The notes: a model not told the origin generated them from the sequence alone. DNA of 64,000 bases from Mesorhizobium sp. WSM3860 (GCF_002294995.1 NZ_NSGF01000006.1:124001-188000); one strand, 5' to 3'. Counted from the stretch's first letter, positions 8,442 to 19,205 are shown. Numbers and translations: made by a program.

Positions 8442-9346
8442 GGCAAGACCCGATGCGTGGCGTTCTCCGTTTCCGCTCTGCGCTTGCGCCGCTGATCGGC
8501 GTTCTGCTTGCCGCCGCCGCTCTGCCTGCCGGAGCCGATGAAGATACGCACGTCTTCTCCGACACCTCGCGGATCGCCTCCATCGGCGGCTCGATCACCG
8601 AGATCGTCTATGCGCTCGGCGAGGAAGGTCATCTCATTGCCCGCGATTCTACCAGCCTTTTCCCGCAAGCCGCGCAGAAATTGCCCGATGTCGGCTACAT
8701 GCGCGCGCTGTCGCCGGAAGGCGTTCTGTCGGTCAATCCGTCGGGGATTCTCGCCCTGCATGGCAGCGGCCCGAAGGAAACCGTCGACGTGCTGAAGAAG
8801 TCGAGCGTGCCCTTTATCGAGGTGCCGGAGCGCTACAGCCATGAAGGCGTCCTCGAAAAGATCCGCATAGTCGGCAAGGCGCTGGGGATCGAGGCCAAGG
8901 CGGAGAAGCTCGCTGCGGAGACGGACGCGAAGCTGACGGCGGCCGAGAAGCAGACGGCTTCGATCAAGGAGCGCAAGCGCGTGCTGTTCGTGCTGTCGAT
9001 CCAGGGTGGCAAGATTCTTGCCGCGGGCAGGGATACGGCCGGCGACGGCATCATCAAGCTTGCCGGCGCCGTCAATGCGGTCGAGGGGTTTTCCGGCTAT
9101 AAGCAGATGTCCGACGAGGCGATCGTCACCGCAAGGCCGGATGTGATCCTGATGATGAAGAACGCCGGTCCGCCGATCCCGGAAGCTGAGCTGTTCGCCA
9201 GCCCCTCGATCGCTTCGACGCCCGCGGGCGCTGCCCGCAAGCTGATCAGCATGGATGGCGGCTATCTGCTGGGCTTCGGGCCGCGCACGGCGGAAGCGAT
9301 TCACGATCTGGCTGTTTCGCTCTACGGCAATCAGGTCGCGGACTGA
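8438..9346 (+). CDS. hmuT: Periplasmic heme-binding protein of the heme ABC importer
   Basis: A 302-residue substrate-binding protein of the FecB/BtuF-like fold. A signal peptide with core ALAPLIGVLLAAAALPAGA precedes the mature protein. Family landmarks include RIASIGGSITEIVYALGE at the start of the mature chain, YMRALSPEGVLS, and a C-terminal lobe with AGRDTAGDGIIKLAGAVNA and SMDGGYLLGFGPRT; these Tyr-containing stretches match the heme-ligating regions of HmuT/PhuT proteins. It receives heme from the receptor and delivers it to HmuU. The start overlaps the hmuS stop (ATGA), so translation is coupled; ATG at 8453 would also give a full signal peptide. Confidence 0.93.
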   Translation: MRQDPMRGVLRFRSALAPLIGVLLAAAALPAGADEDTHVFSDTSRIASIGGSITEIVYALGEEGHLIARDSTSLFPQAAQKLPDVGYMRALSPEGVLSVNPSGILALHGSGPKETVDVLKKSSVPFIEVPERYSHEGVLEKIRIVGKALGIEAKAEKLAAETDAKLTAAEKQTASIKERKRVLFVLSIQGGKILAAGRDTAGDGIIKLAGAVNAVEGFSGYKQMSDEAIVTARPDVILMMKNAGPPIPEAELFASPSIASTPAGAARKLISMDGGYLLGFGPRTAEAIHDLAVSLYGNQVAD

Positions 9347-9352
9347 GCGGTG

Positions 9353-10453
9353 ATGGCCGAACAGTCGATTGCGGGCCCGGCGGGCAGGGTGATGGCAGCC
9401 GATGGCGACCGCTCGGCGCGGGCAGGGATCGTCATCCTGCTTTTGTCTGTCGCACTTGCGCTGTCCATATTCCTGTCGCTGACCTCGGGCGCTTCGGACG
9501 CGTCCGCCGTTCGCGTCATCCGCGACTGGCTGACCGGAGCCGTGCCGGCCGATACGGCGCTCGCCGCGCGCGACCGGCTGATCGTCTATGACATCCGCAT
9601 GCCGCGCGTGCTGCTCGGCGTGCTGATCGGCGCCGCGCTTGCCGTCTCCGGCGCGGTGATGCAGGGCCTGTTTCGCAATCCGCTCGCCGATCCCGGCCTG
9701 ATCGGCGTCTCGGCCGGATCGAGCCTTGGCGCGGTGGCGGTCATCGTGCTCGGCACGACCTGGCTTGCGCCTGTCACGCTCGCCCTCGGCACGCTCGCCC
9801 TGCCGCTGGCAGCCTTCTTCGGCGGCCTGGCGGTGACCTTCCTGCTCTATGCCATCGCGACGCGCCAGGGCCAGACATCGGTCGCCACGATGCTGCTCGC
9901 CGGCCTGGCGATCGCCGCGCTTGCCATGGCGCTCACCGGCATACTGGTCTTCGTGGCCGACGACCGGCAACTGCGCGACCTGACCTTCTGGCAGCTCGGC
10001 TCGCTCGCCGGCGCGACATGGCCGAAGATCGGCACCATTGGCCCCGTGATCGCGCTGGCGCTGGCGACGATGCCGTTCCTGTCGCGCGGCCTCAATTCGC
10101 TGGCGCTCGGCGAGGCTGCCGCAAGCCATCTCGGCATTCCGGTGCAACGGCTGAAATACACGGCCATCGTCGGGGTTTCGGCGGCGGTCGGCGCGTCTGT
10201 CGCTGTCAGTGGGGGCATCGGCTTCATCGGCATAGTCGTGCCGCATCTGTTGCGCCTCGCGATCGGTCCCGACAACCGCTACCTTTTGCCGGCCTCGGCC
10301 TTGCTCGGCGGCTCGCTGCTTCTGCTTGCCGACGCGGTCGCCCGTACCGTCGTCGCTCCGGCCGAACTGCCGATCGGCATCGTCACGGCAGTGGCCGGCG
10401 CGCCGTTCTTCCTGTGGATCCTGCTGCGCAAGCGCGGCATCGTCGATTTGTGA
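9353..10453 (+). CDS. hmuU: Heme ABC transporter permease
   Basis: Inner-membrane channel subunit of the FecCD/BtuC family, 366 residues with about 9-10 membrane helices. Landmarks include RMPRVLLGVLIGAALAVSG, MQGLFRNPLADPGLIGVSAG near the first third, the coupling-helix region ALGEAAASHLGIPV, and VPHLLRLAIGPDNRYLLP near the end. It forms the heme pore with the HmuV ATPase. A GTG three bases before the ATG is possible. It follows hmuT by a few bases and is followed by hmuV after a short gap, so the operon is intact. Confidence 0.94.
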   Translation: MAEQSIAGPAGRVMAADGDRSARAGIVILLLSVALALSIFLSLTSGASDASAVRVIRDWLTGAVPADTALAARDRLIVYDIRMPRVLLGVLIGAALAVSGAVMQGLFRNPLADPGLIGVSAGSSLGAVAVIVLGTTWLAPVTLALGTLALPLAAFFGGLAVTFLLYAIATRQGQTSVATMLLAGLAIAALAMALTGILVFVADDRQLRDLTFWQLGSLAGATWPKIGTIGPVIALALATMPFLSRGLNSLALGEAAASHLGIPVQRLKYTAIVGVSAAVGASVAVSGGIGFIGIVVPHLLRLAIGPDNRYLLPASALLGGSLLLLADAVARTVVAPAELPIGIVTAVAGAPFFLWILLRKRGIVDL

Positions 10454-10460
10454 GCTGCCG

Positions 10461-11245
<785 letters not shown>

Positions 11246-11249
<4 letters not shown>

Positions 11250-11707
11250 GCGGCCGGGGCGCGCTGCTCCAGGAGGTCGATGCCAAGCAGGTGGCGCACG
11301 TTCGGGCGCGCCGCGACGAGGTCGGCGATCGTGTAGCGGGAGAGCACGGCGAAGAAGGCGTTGAGCGCTTCGCGCAGCGCCGAATTCAAGGCGCAGCTGT
11401 CGATCAGCGGGCATTCGGCGGCGTCGTTCTCGAAGCATTCGGCCATGGCGAAGCTCTCTTCGGTGACGCGCACGACGTCGAACAGGCTGATCTGCTCGGC
11501 CGGGCGGCCGAGCCTGACGCCGCCATTGCGGCCGCGCACCGTCTCGACAAGGCCTGCCTCGACCAGCGGCTGCAGAATCTTGAACAAAAACAGCTCAGAA
11601 ACCGAATAGGCGGTGGCGATCTCAGGGATGCGGCTCAGCCGGTCGCTGTTCGCGGCGCAATACATCAGTATGCGCATCGCATAGTTGGTCTGGCGCGTGA
11701 GCCGCAT
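11246..11707 (-). CDS. rirA: RirA, Rrf2-family iron-sulfur iron regulator
   Basis: Global iron regulator of rhizobia: a 153-residue Rrf2-type winged-helix protein that senses iron through an Fe-S cluster and represses uptake genes when iron is sufficient. The start MRLTRQTNYAMRILMYCA and the DNA-binding region SVSELFLFKILQPLVEAGL are typical. Three Cys in CFENDAAECPLIDSC have the Cys-x7-Cys-x5-Cys spacing of the cluster ligands. The frame continues 18 codons upstream of the chosen ATG, but known RirA proteins begin at MRLT. It is convergent with the hmu operon it is expected to control. An Irr-like dyad lies just upstream. Confidence 0.93.
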
Positions 11708-11751
11708 GGTATCCTCGCGAAAACTTAGCTTGGGCGGAATATGGCTCATAG

Positions 11752-11768
11752 TTTGGAACAATTCCAGA
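11752..11768. promoter_or_regulatory. Irr/ICE-like dyad upstream of rirA
   Basis: TTTGGAACAATTCCAGA has a perfect five-base dyad (TGGAA, CAA, TTCCA) and matches the recalled ICE consensus TTTAGAA-N3-TTCTAAA at 11 of 14 fixed bases. It lies about 45 bases before the rirA ATG. In Agrobacterium rirA is reported to be under Irr control, so a role is plausible. The dyad is seen; binding is inferred. Confidence 0.45.
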
Positions 11769-11904
11769 CTGGACCGCTACATAGCTGAATAACCTTGTCA
11801 ACTTTTTGTGCATGTCGGCCGCATCGCACCGCAATGCGCTTTGAGCGAGCGTTTCGCCGGAGCAGGCCCTAGATAAGTCCGGGTGCAATAGGGAAGGCCT
11901 TTCC

Positions 11905-13200
11905 ATGTCACAATCAGCTCAGGCCCTCGCGCCGGTTCGATTCGACGCCGATGCGCAGGCAAAGCTCTCGGCATTGCGGCGGACCAAGTTCGTCGCCGCC
12001 GCAGCGCTTGGCCTATGCATCCTTGTCTTCGCGCTCGCCAAGCCTTTCGAGGTCACCCATCCGTGGCTCGGCTTTGTTGCCGCGTTCGCCGAGGCGGCGA
12101 TCATTGGCGGCCTCGCCGACTGGTATGCGGTCGTGGCGTTGTTCAGGCGCCCGCTCGGGCTGCCGATCCCGCACACTGCCATCATTCCTGAGAACCAGCA
12201 CCGCATCGCCGACAATCTCGGCCGGTTCATCGAGGCCAATTTCCTCGCGCCGGAGCCCGTGCGGGAAAAGCTCGCCGAGGTCGACTTTGCCGCCCTCGTA
12301 GCCGACTGGCTGGCCGACGCCGAACGCGCCGCCGACCTGTCGCGATTCGTCGCCCGGCTGGTGCCGCAGACGCTAACCGCTGTGGAACAGTCCGGGCTGC
12401 GCGACTTCGTCACCAGTCGCCTGCTGGAGCAGATCGAAAAGGTGCCGCTGGCGCCTTTAGCCGCGGAGCTGTTGTCGGCGCTCACCGACGACCGCCGCCA
12501 CCAAAAACTGTTCGACGAGTTCACCAGGGTGGTCGGGCGCTTCCTGAACGACGAGAAGGCGCTGGCGACGATGCGCGAAAAGATCCGCGAGGAACTGCCG
12601 TCGCTATTCAACCTGTTTCGCGCCGACGCCTATCTGCTCAAGAAGATTGTCGCTTCCGCCGGGTTGCTGCTGGAGGAGGTGCGGGCCGATCCCGATCATC
12701 CGGCGCGCGCCGAGTTCGACCGTTTCGCTCTCGGTTTCGTCGAGCGGCTCAGGACGTCGAAGCAATATGCAAGACGCGCCGAAAAGCTGAAGCGCGATTT
12801 CCTGGGCCGTCCGGAAGTCAGGGCTCTGGCCGGGGACACATGGGCAAGCCTGCGCCTGTTCATCGAGCAGGACGCCAACGCGGCCAATTCGATGATCCGC
12901 GAGCACCTCGCCAACCTGTTCGTCGAGGTCGGCCGACATTTGGCCGACGATGCCCAGATCAGGGCCGACATGAACCAGGGTTTTGTTGTGGCGCTCGCTT
13001 CGTTCGTCGAAAGCCAGAAGAGCGGCGTCTCGAAATTCATCGCCGATCAGGTCAAGCGCTGGGATCTGGCCCAGCTGACGCGGCTGATCGAGATCAATAT
13101 CGGCAAGGACCTGCAGTATATCCGGTTCAACGGCATGGTGATCGGCGGTCTGGCCGGTTTGGCGCTCTATACGGCGGAGCGGCTGCTTCTCCTCAATTGA
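11905..13200 (+). CDS. DUF445 family membrane protein
   Basis: A 431-residue protein of the DUF445 (YjiN-like) family. Two membrane helices lie near the N terminus, AAAALGLCILVFALA (about 32-46) and a second around GFVAAFAEAAIIGGLADWYAVVALF, the family signature; a last hydrophobic segment FNGMVIGGLAGLALY is at the C terminus. The long middle part is helical and charged, probably periplasmic or cytoplasmic coiled helices. The biochemical function of the family is unknown. It stands alone, divergent from rirA, with its own ribosome site (AGGGAAGG) before the ATG. Confidence 0.9.
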   Translation: MSQSAQALAPVRFDADAQAKLSALRRTKFVAAAALGLCILVFALAKPFEVTHPWLGFVAAFAEAAIIGGLADWYAVVALFRRPLGLPIPHTAIIPENQHRIADNLGRFIEANFLAPEPVREKLAEVDFAALVADWLADAERAADLSRFVARLVPQTLTAVEQSGLRDFVTSRLLEQIEKVPLAPLAAELLSALTDDRRHQKLFDEFTRVVGRFLNDEKALATMREKIREELPSLFNLFRADAYLLKKIVASAGLLLEEVRADPDHPARAEFDRFALGFVERLRTSKQYARRAEKLKRDFLGRPEVRALAGDTWASLRLFIEQDANAANSMIREHLANLFVEVGRHLADDAQIRADMNQGFVVALASFVESQKSGVSKFIADQVKRWDLAQLTRLIEINIGKDLQYIRFNGMVIGGLAGLALYTAERLLLLN

Positions 13201-13267
13201 CGCGGACCGGGCGCGCACTATTCTCCCTAGTGGGCGCTGCAAAAGCGGCAGATCGGGAGGCGACGAC

Positions 13268-13696
13268 ATGGCAAGACAACCGGAATCCGACTCTTTTCTG
13301 GACATCTTCAGCAGGTTCGGCCGCGACTTGAAGCTGCCGAAGGTCGACATTCAGGCGATCCTCGATCACCACCGTAGGAATCTCGAGGCTCTGGAGAAGT
13401 CGGCCAGGGCAAGTGCCGCCGGCGCGTCATCCATTCTGTCGAGACAGCACGAAATGGTGCAGGAGGCGCTCGGCGAAATTACCCGGATGGCACGCAACTA
13501 CCAGCCTCCAGGCAATCCGCAGGAGTTGATGACGAAGCAGGTGGATTTCGCCAGGAAATCCTTCGAGACAACGCTGAAGAATGCCGGCGAGGTCGCCGAC
13601 CTGGTCCGGAAGTCCGGCACCGAATCGGTCGAAATCCTGCGCGACAGGATCAAGGACGCGATGGCGGAAATCCGGGCCGGCTACGACGGGAAGTGA
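13268..13696 (+). CDS. Phasin-family protein
   Basis: A 142-residue helical protein resembling phasins, which coat polyhydroxyalkanoate granules. The pattern of the family is visible: an N-terminal FLDIFSRFGRDLKLPKVD, a segment HHRRNLEALEKSARASAAG, and amphipathic helices with QVDFARKSFETTLKNAGEVADLVRKS. A strong ribosome site (GGGAGG) precedes the ATG. Rhizobia store PHB, which fits. It is a standalone gene between a DUF445 gene and a MaoC gene; a general stress role without granules is also possible. Confidence 0.85.
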   Translation: MARQPESDSFLDIFSRFGRDLKLPKVDIQAILDHHRRNLEALEKSARASAAGASSILSRQHEMVQEALGEITRMARNYQPPGNPQELMTKQVDFARKSFETTLKNAGEVADLVRKSGTESVEILRDRIKDAMAEIRAGYDGK

Positions 13697-13712
13697 GCAA
13701 TCCGGGGCGCCT

Positions 13713-13730
13713 GATCCGGTCTTCCGGATC
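13713..13730. terminator. Hairpin after the phasin gene
   Basis: GATCCGG and CCGGATC form a perfect seven-base stem around the loop TCTT, extendable by a wobble and a C-G pair. It lies just after the phasin stop, but no T run follows, so it may stabilise the mRNA end rather than terminate intrinsically. Confidence 0.35.
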
Positions 13731-13883
13731 GGGTCCAGGCGGCTGAACATCGGCGCGTGCGGCTGCGCGTTCGCTGCCTGCCGTAAAACCGTCAACTCTA
13801 AGGGTCAAATCGAGGCGCCGCGAATTGACAGGAGCCGTCGGTTCATGGTCGGGAGATTGGCAGAAGCCAGCAGGAAAGCAGGA

Positions 13884-14381
13884 ATGACGGAAAATCGGCC
13901 GAGAACGCCGCCGACCTTCGAACAGTTGCGGACAATGGCCGGCCAGGAGATCGGCGTGTCGGACTGGACGACGGTCGACCAACAGCGCATCGACCAGTTT
14001 GCCCAATGCACGGGGGACCACCAGTGGATACATGTCGATCCGGAGCGCGCGAAGCGGCAGAGCCCGTTCCGCACTACGATCGCGCATGGCTATCTGACGC
14101 TGTCGATCATCGGCGCGCTGGCGCTGGAGATGGGCATCGTGCCGGAAAACACGCAAGCCGCCTTCAACTACGGCTTCGACAAAGTGCGCTTCCTGGCGCC
14201 GGTGAAGTCCGGCGCGCGTATCCGGCTGCGCACGACGCTGCTCACCATGGAAGACCGCGGCCCCGGCCAATATCTGATGAAGGCCGCGAACACCGTCGAG
14301 ATCGAGGGCGAGCAGAAGCCGGCGCTCACCGCCGAGACGCTGGTGATGATGTATGAGCGCCGCAAGCGGGCAGGCGCCTAA
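13884..14381 (+). CDS. MaoC-like (R)-specific dehydratase, NodN-related
   Basis: A 165-residue single hot-dog-fold protein of the MaoC/hydratase-2 family. The active-site motif with catalytic Asp and His is in FAQCTGDHQWIHVDPERA, followed by the family block TIAHGYLTLSIIGAL. It would hydrate or dehydrate an enoyl-CoA-type substrate; rhizobial relatives include NodN, and proximity to a phasin makes a link to hydroxyacyl-CoA/PHB metabolism thinkable but unproven. The frame extends upstream without a good start; ATG 13884 has AGCAGGA in front and fits the family length. ATG 13845 is an alternative. Confidence 0.85.
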   Translation: MTENRPRTPPTFEQLRTMAGQEIGVSDWTTVDQQRIDQFAQCTGDHQWIHVDPERAKRQSPFRTTIAHGYLTLSIIGALALEMGIVPENTQAAFNYGFDKVRFLAPVKSGARIRLRTTLLTMEDRGPGQYLMKAANTVEIEGEQKPALTAETLVMMYERRKRAGA

Positions 14382-14398
14382 GAACTGCCGCTGCCCTC

Positions 14399-15823
14399 CT
14401 ATGCTGCGCCTTTGCGGCGGGACGCCGCCATTGCTCTCTCAAGCACCCTGAAGATGCGCTCATCCGCGCATTGGGCGACGTTGAAACGCATGAAGCGGCC
14501 GGCGATGTGCGACAGGCTGAAGGCGTTGCCGGGCGCCAGCACGACATTGTCCGTCAGCGCATAGCGAGCGACATCGGCGGCGTCGATGCCGTCGGGCAGG
14601 CGGCACCATAGGAACATGCCGGCCGGCTGGTCGATCCAGGGCATGATGCCCATGGCTATCAGCCTGCCGGCGGTTTCGGCCATGGTGCGCGCCAGGCGGG
14701 CGCGCAGTTGTTCGACATGCTTGCGGTAGCTGCCGTCCTTCAGCAGAGTCAGCACCAGTTCCGAGGAGAGCCTCCCGCCGCCGAAAGTCGTGGCGATCTT
14801 GAGGTCAATCAGCCCTTCCATCCAGTCGCATGGCGCGGCGATGAAGCCGCAGCGCACCGAAGCTGACAGCGTCTTGGAGAAGGAACCGATCTGGACGACG
14901 CGTCCAAGGCCATCGAAGGCCGCCAGCCGCGGCGCCGGCGTGTTCTCGAAATCGGCGAAAATGTCATCCTCGACGATGGCGAGATCCGATTGATCGGCAA
15001 GCTTGAGCAGCCGGTGCGCTATAACCGGCGAGAGCACCGCGCCCGTCGGGTTGTGAAGCGCGGAATTGGTGATGTAGAGGCGCGGCCGGTGCTCGGCGAG
15101 CGCTTGCGCGAATAGGTCGATATCGGGTCCGGACGGCGTCATAGGAACGCCGACGACCTTGGTCCGATGGGCGCGCAGCAGCGCGTGAAAATTGAAGTAG
15201 CAGGGATCGTCGACCAGCACAGTGTCGCCAGGCTCGAGGAGGAAGCGGCACAGGAGGTCGATCGCCTGCGTCCCGGACTCGGTGAGCATGATCTGGTCAG
15301 GCGAAGCCTCGACGCCGCGCGCCGACAGGCGGCGGGCAAGCAACTGCCGCAGTGCCGGCAGGCCAAGGGGCGTGCCGTAGTCGGCAAGCGTCGCATCGTC
15401 GGTTCGTGCGGCGCCGCGCAGTGCTCGCCGCAACGCGGCCTGAGGCATCCAGGAGGCCGGCAGCCAGCCACAGCCCGGTTTCAGCATGTCGTCGCGTGCC
15501 TCCAGCGCTTGCCGCGAGACCCAGAGCGGGTCGACGGCGCGGTCAAGCGGCGGGCCGATCTCGGCCAGCGACAGCGGCGCAAGCGGGCCGGCGGCAAAGA
15601 AGCCGGAGCCCGGCCGCGAGCGGATCGTGCCTTCCGCCGCAAGCCGCTCATAGGCCTCGACCACGGTCGACTTCGACACCTGCATCGTGCCGGCGAAGGC
15701 GCGGATCGAAGGCAGGCGCGCGCCCGGCGTCAGGATGCGCGCGGCGATGCGCTGCCGGATTGCCGACATGACGGCTTCGACGAGCGTTCCGGCATTGGCA
15801 GCTTTCGGGTCGGGCCTGTCCAT
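14399..15823 (-). CDS. MocR-type regulator (GntR DNA-binding domain fused to PLP aminotransferase fold)
   Basis: A 474-residue MocR/PdxR-type transcription factor. A winged-helix GntR domain occupies roughly residues 15-85 (RLPSIRAFAGTMQVSKSTVVEAYERLAAEG). A fold-type-I aminotransferase domain fills the rest: YGTPLGLPALRQLLARRL, LTESGTQAIDLLCRFLLEPGD, NPTGAVLSP, and the PLP Lys in SFSKTLSAS. These proteins usually sense a PLP-linked amino compound and regulate a divergent gene; here that is an EamA exporter 100 bases away, so control of amino-acid or amine export is the natural guess. Met8 of the longest frame is used as start because two Met lie close together and it fits the family better. 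Confidence 0.92.
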   Translation of the reverse strand: MDRPDPKAANAGTLVEAVMSAIRQRIAARILTPGARLPSIRAFAGTMQVSKSTVVEAYERLAAEGTIRSRPGSGFFAAGPLAPLSLAEIGPPLDRAVDPLWVSRQALEARDDMLKPGCGWLPASWMPQAALRRALRGAARTDDATLADYGTPLGLPALRQLLARRLSARGVEASPDQIMLTESGTQAIDLLCRFLLEPGDTVLVDDPCYFNFHALLRAHRTKVVGVPMTPSGPDIDLFAQALAEHRPRLYITNSALHNPTGAVLSPVIAHRLLKLADQSDLAIVEDDIFADFENTPAPRLAAFDGLGRVVQIGSFSKTLSASVRCGFIAAPCDWMEGLIDLKIATTFGGGRLSSELVLTLLKDGSYRKHVEQLRARLARTMAETAGRLIAMGIMPWIDQPAGMFLWCRLPDGIDAADVARYALTDNVVLAPGNAFSLSHIAGRFMRFNVAQCADERIFRVLERAMAASRRKGAA

Positions 15824-15922
15824 CTGTACTTCCCTGCGAACCATTACAGTTTTGGCGAATTGTACTCCATTGTCTCTGGCAACGCCATGCGCTGCGCCGG
15901 TATGGAAGCCTAAACGGAGCGG
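15824..15922. promoter_or_regulatory. Divergent promoter region between MocR regulator and EamA exporter
   Basis: About 100 bases separate the two divergent starts. The stretch around 15850-15885 is more AT-rich than its surroundings (ATTACAGTTTTGGCGAATTG, ACTCCATTG). MocR regulators usually bind such spacers. No clear repeated operator was found by eye. Confidence 0.4.
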
Positions 15923-16789
15923 ATGATGGATAAGAGTTTCAACGGCTGGCTCAACGGCTTCATCGGCGTGCTGATCTTCAGCGGCTCGCTGCCGGCGACG
16001 CGCGTGGCGGTGGTGGATTTCGACCCGACATTCCTGACGTCGGCGCGTGCGGCGATCGCCGGCCTGCTCGGCATCGCGATGCTATTCCTGTTCCGCGAGA
16101 AGCGCCCGGATCGCGGGGATCTGGTCTCGCTGGTCGTCGTTGCGCTGGGCGTCGTGGTCGGCTTTCCCCTGCTGACGGCGCTGGCGCTCAAACATGTCAC
16201 GGCGGCGCATTCCATCATCTTTGTCGGCCTGCTGCCGCTGGCGACAGCGGTCTTCGGTGTGCTGCGCGGCGGCGACCGACCGCGCCCGGCCTTCTGGCTG
16301 TTCTCCTGCCTGGGCAGTGCGCTCGTCGCGGGTTTCGCGCTGTCGCAAGGCGTGACGGCCTCACCGGTCGGCGACGGCTTGATGCTCGCCGCCATCATCG
16401 CCTGCGGACTGGGCTATGCGGAAGGTGCGGCGCTGTCGCGCAAGCTCGGCGGGTGGCAGGTGATCTGCTGGGCCTTGGCGCTGTCGCTGCCCGTCATGCT
16501 GGCGCTGAGTTTTGCGACCCTGCCGCCGTCTTTTGCCGCGGTCGGCTCCGGCGCATGGATCGGCCTCGGCTATGTCTCGCTGTTCAGCATGCTGATCGGC
16601 TTCGTGTTCTGGTATCGCGGCCTGGCGCAGGGCGGCATCGCCGCGGTCGGGCAATTACAACTGCTGCAGCCCTTCTTCGGCCTGGCGCTCGCGGCGAGTC
16701 TGCTGCACGAGCAGGTCAGCCCGCTGATGGTGGTGGTCACGCTCGGCGTGGTGGCCTGCGTGTTCGGGGCGAAGAAGTTCGCTAGGTAG
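15923..16789 (+). CDS. EamA/DMT-family exporter
   Basis: A 288-residue inner-membrane protein with ten predicted helices in two EamA repeats: the first starts FNGWLNGFIGVLIFSGSLPATR, the second begins near DGLMLAAIIACGLGYAEGAALSR. Both repeats end in the usual Gly/Ala-rich helices, the last being VVVTLGVVACVFGAKKFAR. DMT exporters remove amino acids or other small metabolites; the divergent MocR regulator suggests an amino-group-containing substrate. Start may be either of two ATGs three bases apart. Confidence 0.9.
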   Translation: MMDKSFNGWLNGFIGVLIFSGSLPATRVAVVDFDPTFLTSARAAIAGLLGIAMLFLFREKRPDRGDLVSLVVVALGVVVGFPLLTALALKHVTAAHSIIFVGLLPLATAVFGVLRGGDRPRPAFWLFSCLGSALVAGFALSQGVTASPVGDGLMLAAIIACGLGYAEGAALSRKLGGWQVICWALALSLPVMLALSFATLPPSFAAVGSGAWIGLGYVSLFSMLIGFVFWYRGLAQGGIAAVGQLQLLQPFFGLALAASLLHEQVSPLMVVVTLGVVACVFGAKKFAR

Positions 16790-16798
16790 CGAGCCTAT

Positions 16799-17839
<1,041 letters not shown>

Positions 17840-17859
17840 GGGGAGAGTCCTTGTAGGTG

Positions 17860-18510
17860 CTATTCTGCGTCGATCTGATTCTGCGGCGCTGCCTTCCGGA
17901 AGGCGGTAAGTGCCATGCAGGCGGCGTGGATGCGCGAGATCACCGGATAGGCCGCCATGTCGACGCCGAAACGAGCATTGTTGGTGACCTGGGCTGCGAG
18001 GCAGATATCGGCGAGCCCCGGTGCATCACCATGGCAGAACCTGCCGGTCTCGGGCGAAGAGGCCAGAATCTTTTCAAGCGGCTGGAAACCTTCATTCACC
18101 CAATGCCGGAACCAGTTGACGACATCCTCGTCGCCGGCGCCGAACAAAGTGCGCAGCGACGTCAGCACGCGCAGATTGTTCACCGGATGGATGTCGCAGG
18201 CGATCATCTGCGCCAGCATCCGGACCCTGGCGCGTCCCAGCGCATCCTTGGGCAGCAGAGTCGGCTCGGGCGCGATCTCGTCGAGATATTCGATGATCGC
18301 CAGCGACTGGGTTAAAAGCGTTCCGTCGTCGAGCACCAGCGCCGGCACCAGTCCTTGCGGATTGACCGCGAGATAGGCGGGTTCGAGATGCTCGCCGTGG
18401 CGCAGATGGTGGGGCACATAGGTGTAGGCAAGCCCCTTCATCTCCAGCGCGATCCGCACCCGGTAGGAGGTGGAGGAGCGATAATAGTTATGGAGGACGA
18501 GGTCGCTCAT
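17860..18510 (-). CDS. maiA: Maleylacetoacetate/maleylpyruvate isomerase (zeta-class GST)
   Basis: A 216-residue glutathione-S-transferase of the zeta class, isomerising maleylacetoacetate or maleylpyruvate to the fumaryl form with glutathione. The active-site motif is [15 protein letters not shown] at residues 12-26; family members often have SSCS or SSAS there. [14 protein letters not shown] and the helix beginning [12 protein letters not shown] bind glutathione. It overlaps the upstream fumarylacetoacetate-hydrolase gene by an ATGA, so the two act in succession in tyrosine (homogentisate) or gentisate breakdown. The partner is the short FAH type, which favours maleylpyruvate/fumarylpyruvate chemistry. 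Confidence 0.9.
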   Translation of the reverse strand: MSDLVLHNYYRSSTSYRVRIALEMKGLAYTYVPHHLRHGEHLEPAYLAVNPQGLVPALVLDDGTLLTQSLAIIEYLDEIAPEPTLLPKDALGRARVRMLAQMIACDIHPVNNLRVLTSLRTLFGAGDEDVVNWFRHWVNEGFQPLEKILASSPETGRFCHGDAPGLADICLAAQVTNNARFGVDMAAYPVISRIHAACMALTAFRKAAPQNQIDAE

Positions 18511-19205
18511 CGATTCGGCTGCCCGACGGTTACTTCGACGGCGCCGATGCCGTCGACGCCACCAGTGATCTTGTCGCCCGCCTGAACCGCGCCAACGCCG
18601 GCCGGCGTGCCGGTGAAAATCAAATCGCCTGGCTGGAGCTCGACGGCCTCGCTGCAGATCGAGACGACATCGGCGACCGGCCAGATCAGCTCGGCGAGGT
18701 CGCCGTCCTGTTTTACGTCACCGTTTACAGCGAGCCAGATGCGGCCCTTTTCGGGATGGCCAGACTTTGCGACCGGAAGCAGCGGGCCGCAAGGGGCGGA
18801 GAAGTCGAACGCCTTCGACCAGTCCCAGGGGCGGGCCGCTTTCTTCGCCTGGTCCTGCAGGTCGCGGCGAGTGAGGTCCACGCCGACGCCATAGCCCCAG
18901 ACATGCGCGAGCGCCTCGGTGCGGGGAATGCGGAAGCCGGGCTTGCCGATCGCCACGACCAGCTCGATCTCATGGTGGAGATTGGCGGTCAGCGGCGGAT
19001 AGGGGATCTCGGCGCCGCTGTCGACCACGGCGTCGGCCGGCTTGGTGAAGAAGAATGGCGGGTCGCGCTCGTCATTGCCGAGTTCTCGCGCATGCGCCGC
19101 GTAGTTGCGGCCGACGCAGAAGATGCGGCGCACGGCAAACCGTTCCGCCGAGCCGGCCACGGCGACCGAAGCGATCGCGGGCGGAGGGAGGACGAAGTCT
19201 GGCAT
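18507..19205 (-). CDS. Fumarylacetoacetate/fumarylpyruvate hydrolase family protein
   Basis: A 232-residue FAH-family hydrolase. Conserved blocks are IFCVGRNYAAHARELG, PFFFTKPADAVV, the metal-binding HHEIELVVAIGK (Glu ligands), GYGVGVDLTRRDLQ and LIFTGTPAGVGAV. Its length matches fumarylpyruvate hydrolases (NagK-like) rather than the 420-residue animal-type fumarylacetoacetase. It would cleave the product of the downstream isomerase. The frame opens 27 codons earlier, but MPDFVLPPPA is the typical start. The two genes form a two-gene operon; no ring dioxygenase is seen in the window. Confidence 0.88.
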   Translation of the reverse strand: MPDFVLPPPAIASVAVAGSAERFAVRRIFCVGRNYAAHARELGNDERDPPFFFTKPADAVVDSGAEIPYPPLTANLHHEIELVVAIGKPGFRIPRTEALAHVWGYGVGVDLTRRDLQDQAKKAARPWDWSKAFDFSAPCGPLLPVAKSGHPEKGRIWLAVNGDVKQDGDLAELIWPVADVVSICSEAVELQPGDLIFTGTPAGVGAVQAGDKITGGVDGIGAVEVTVGQPNR

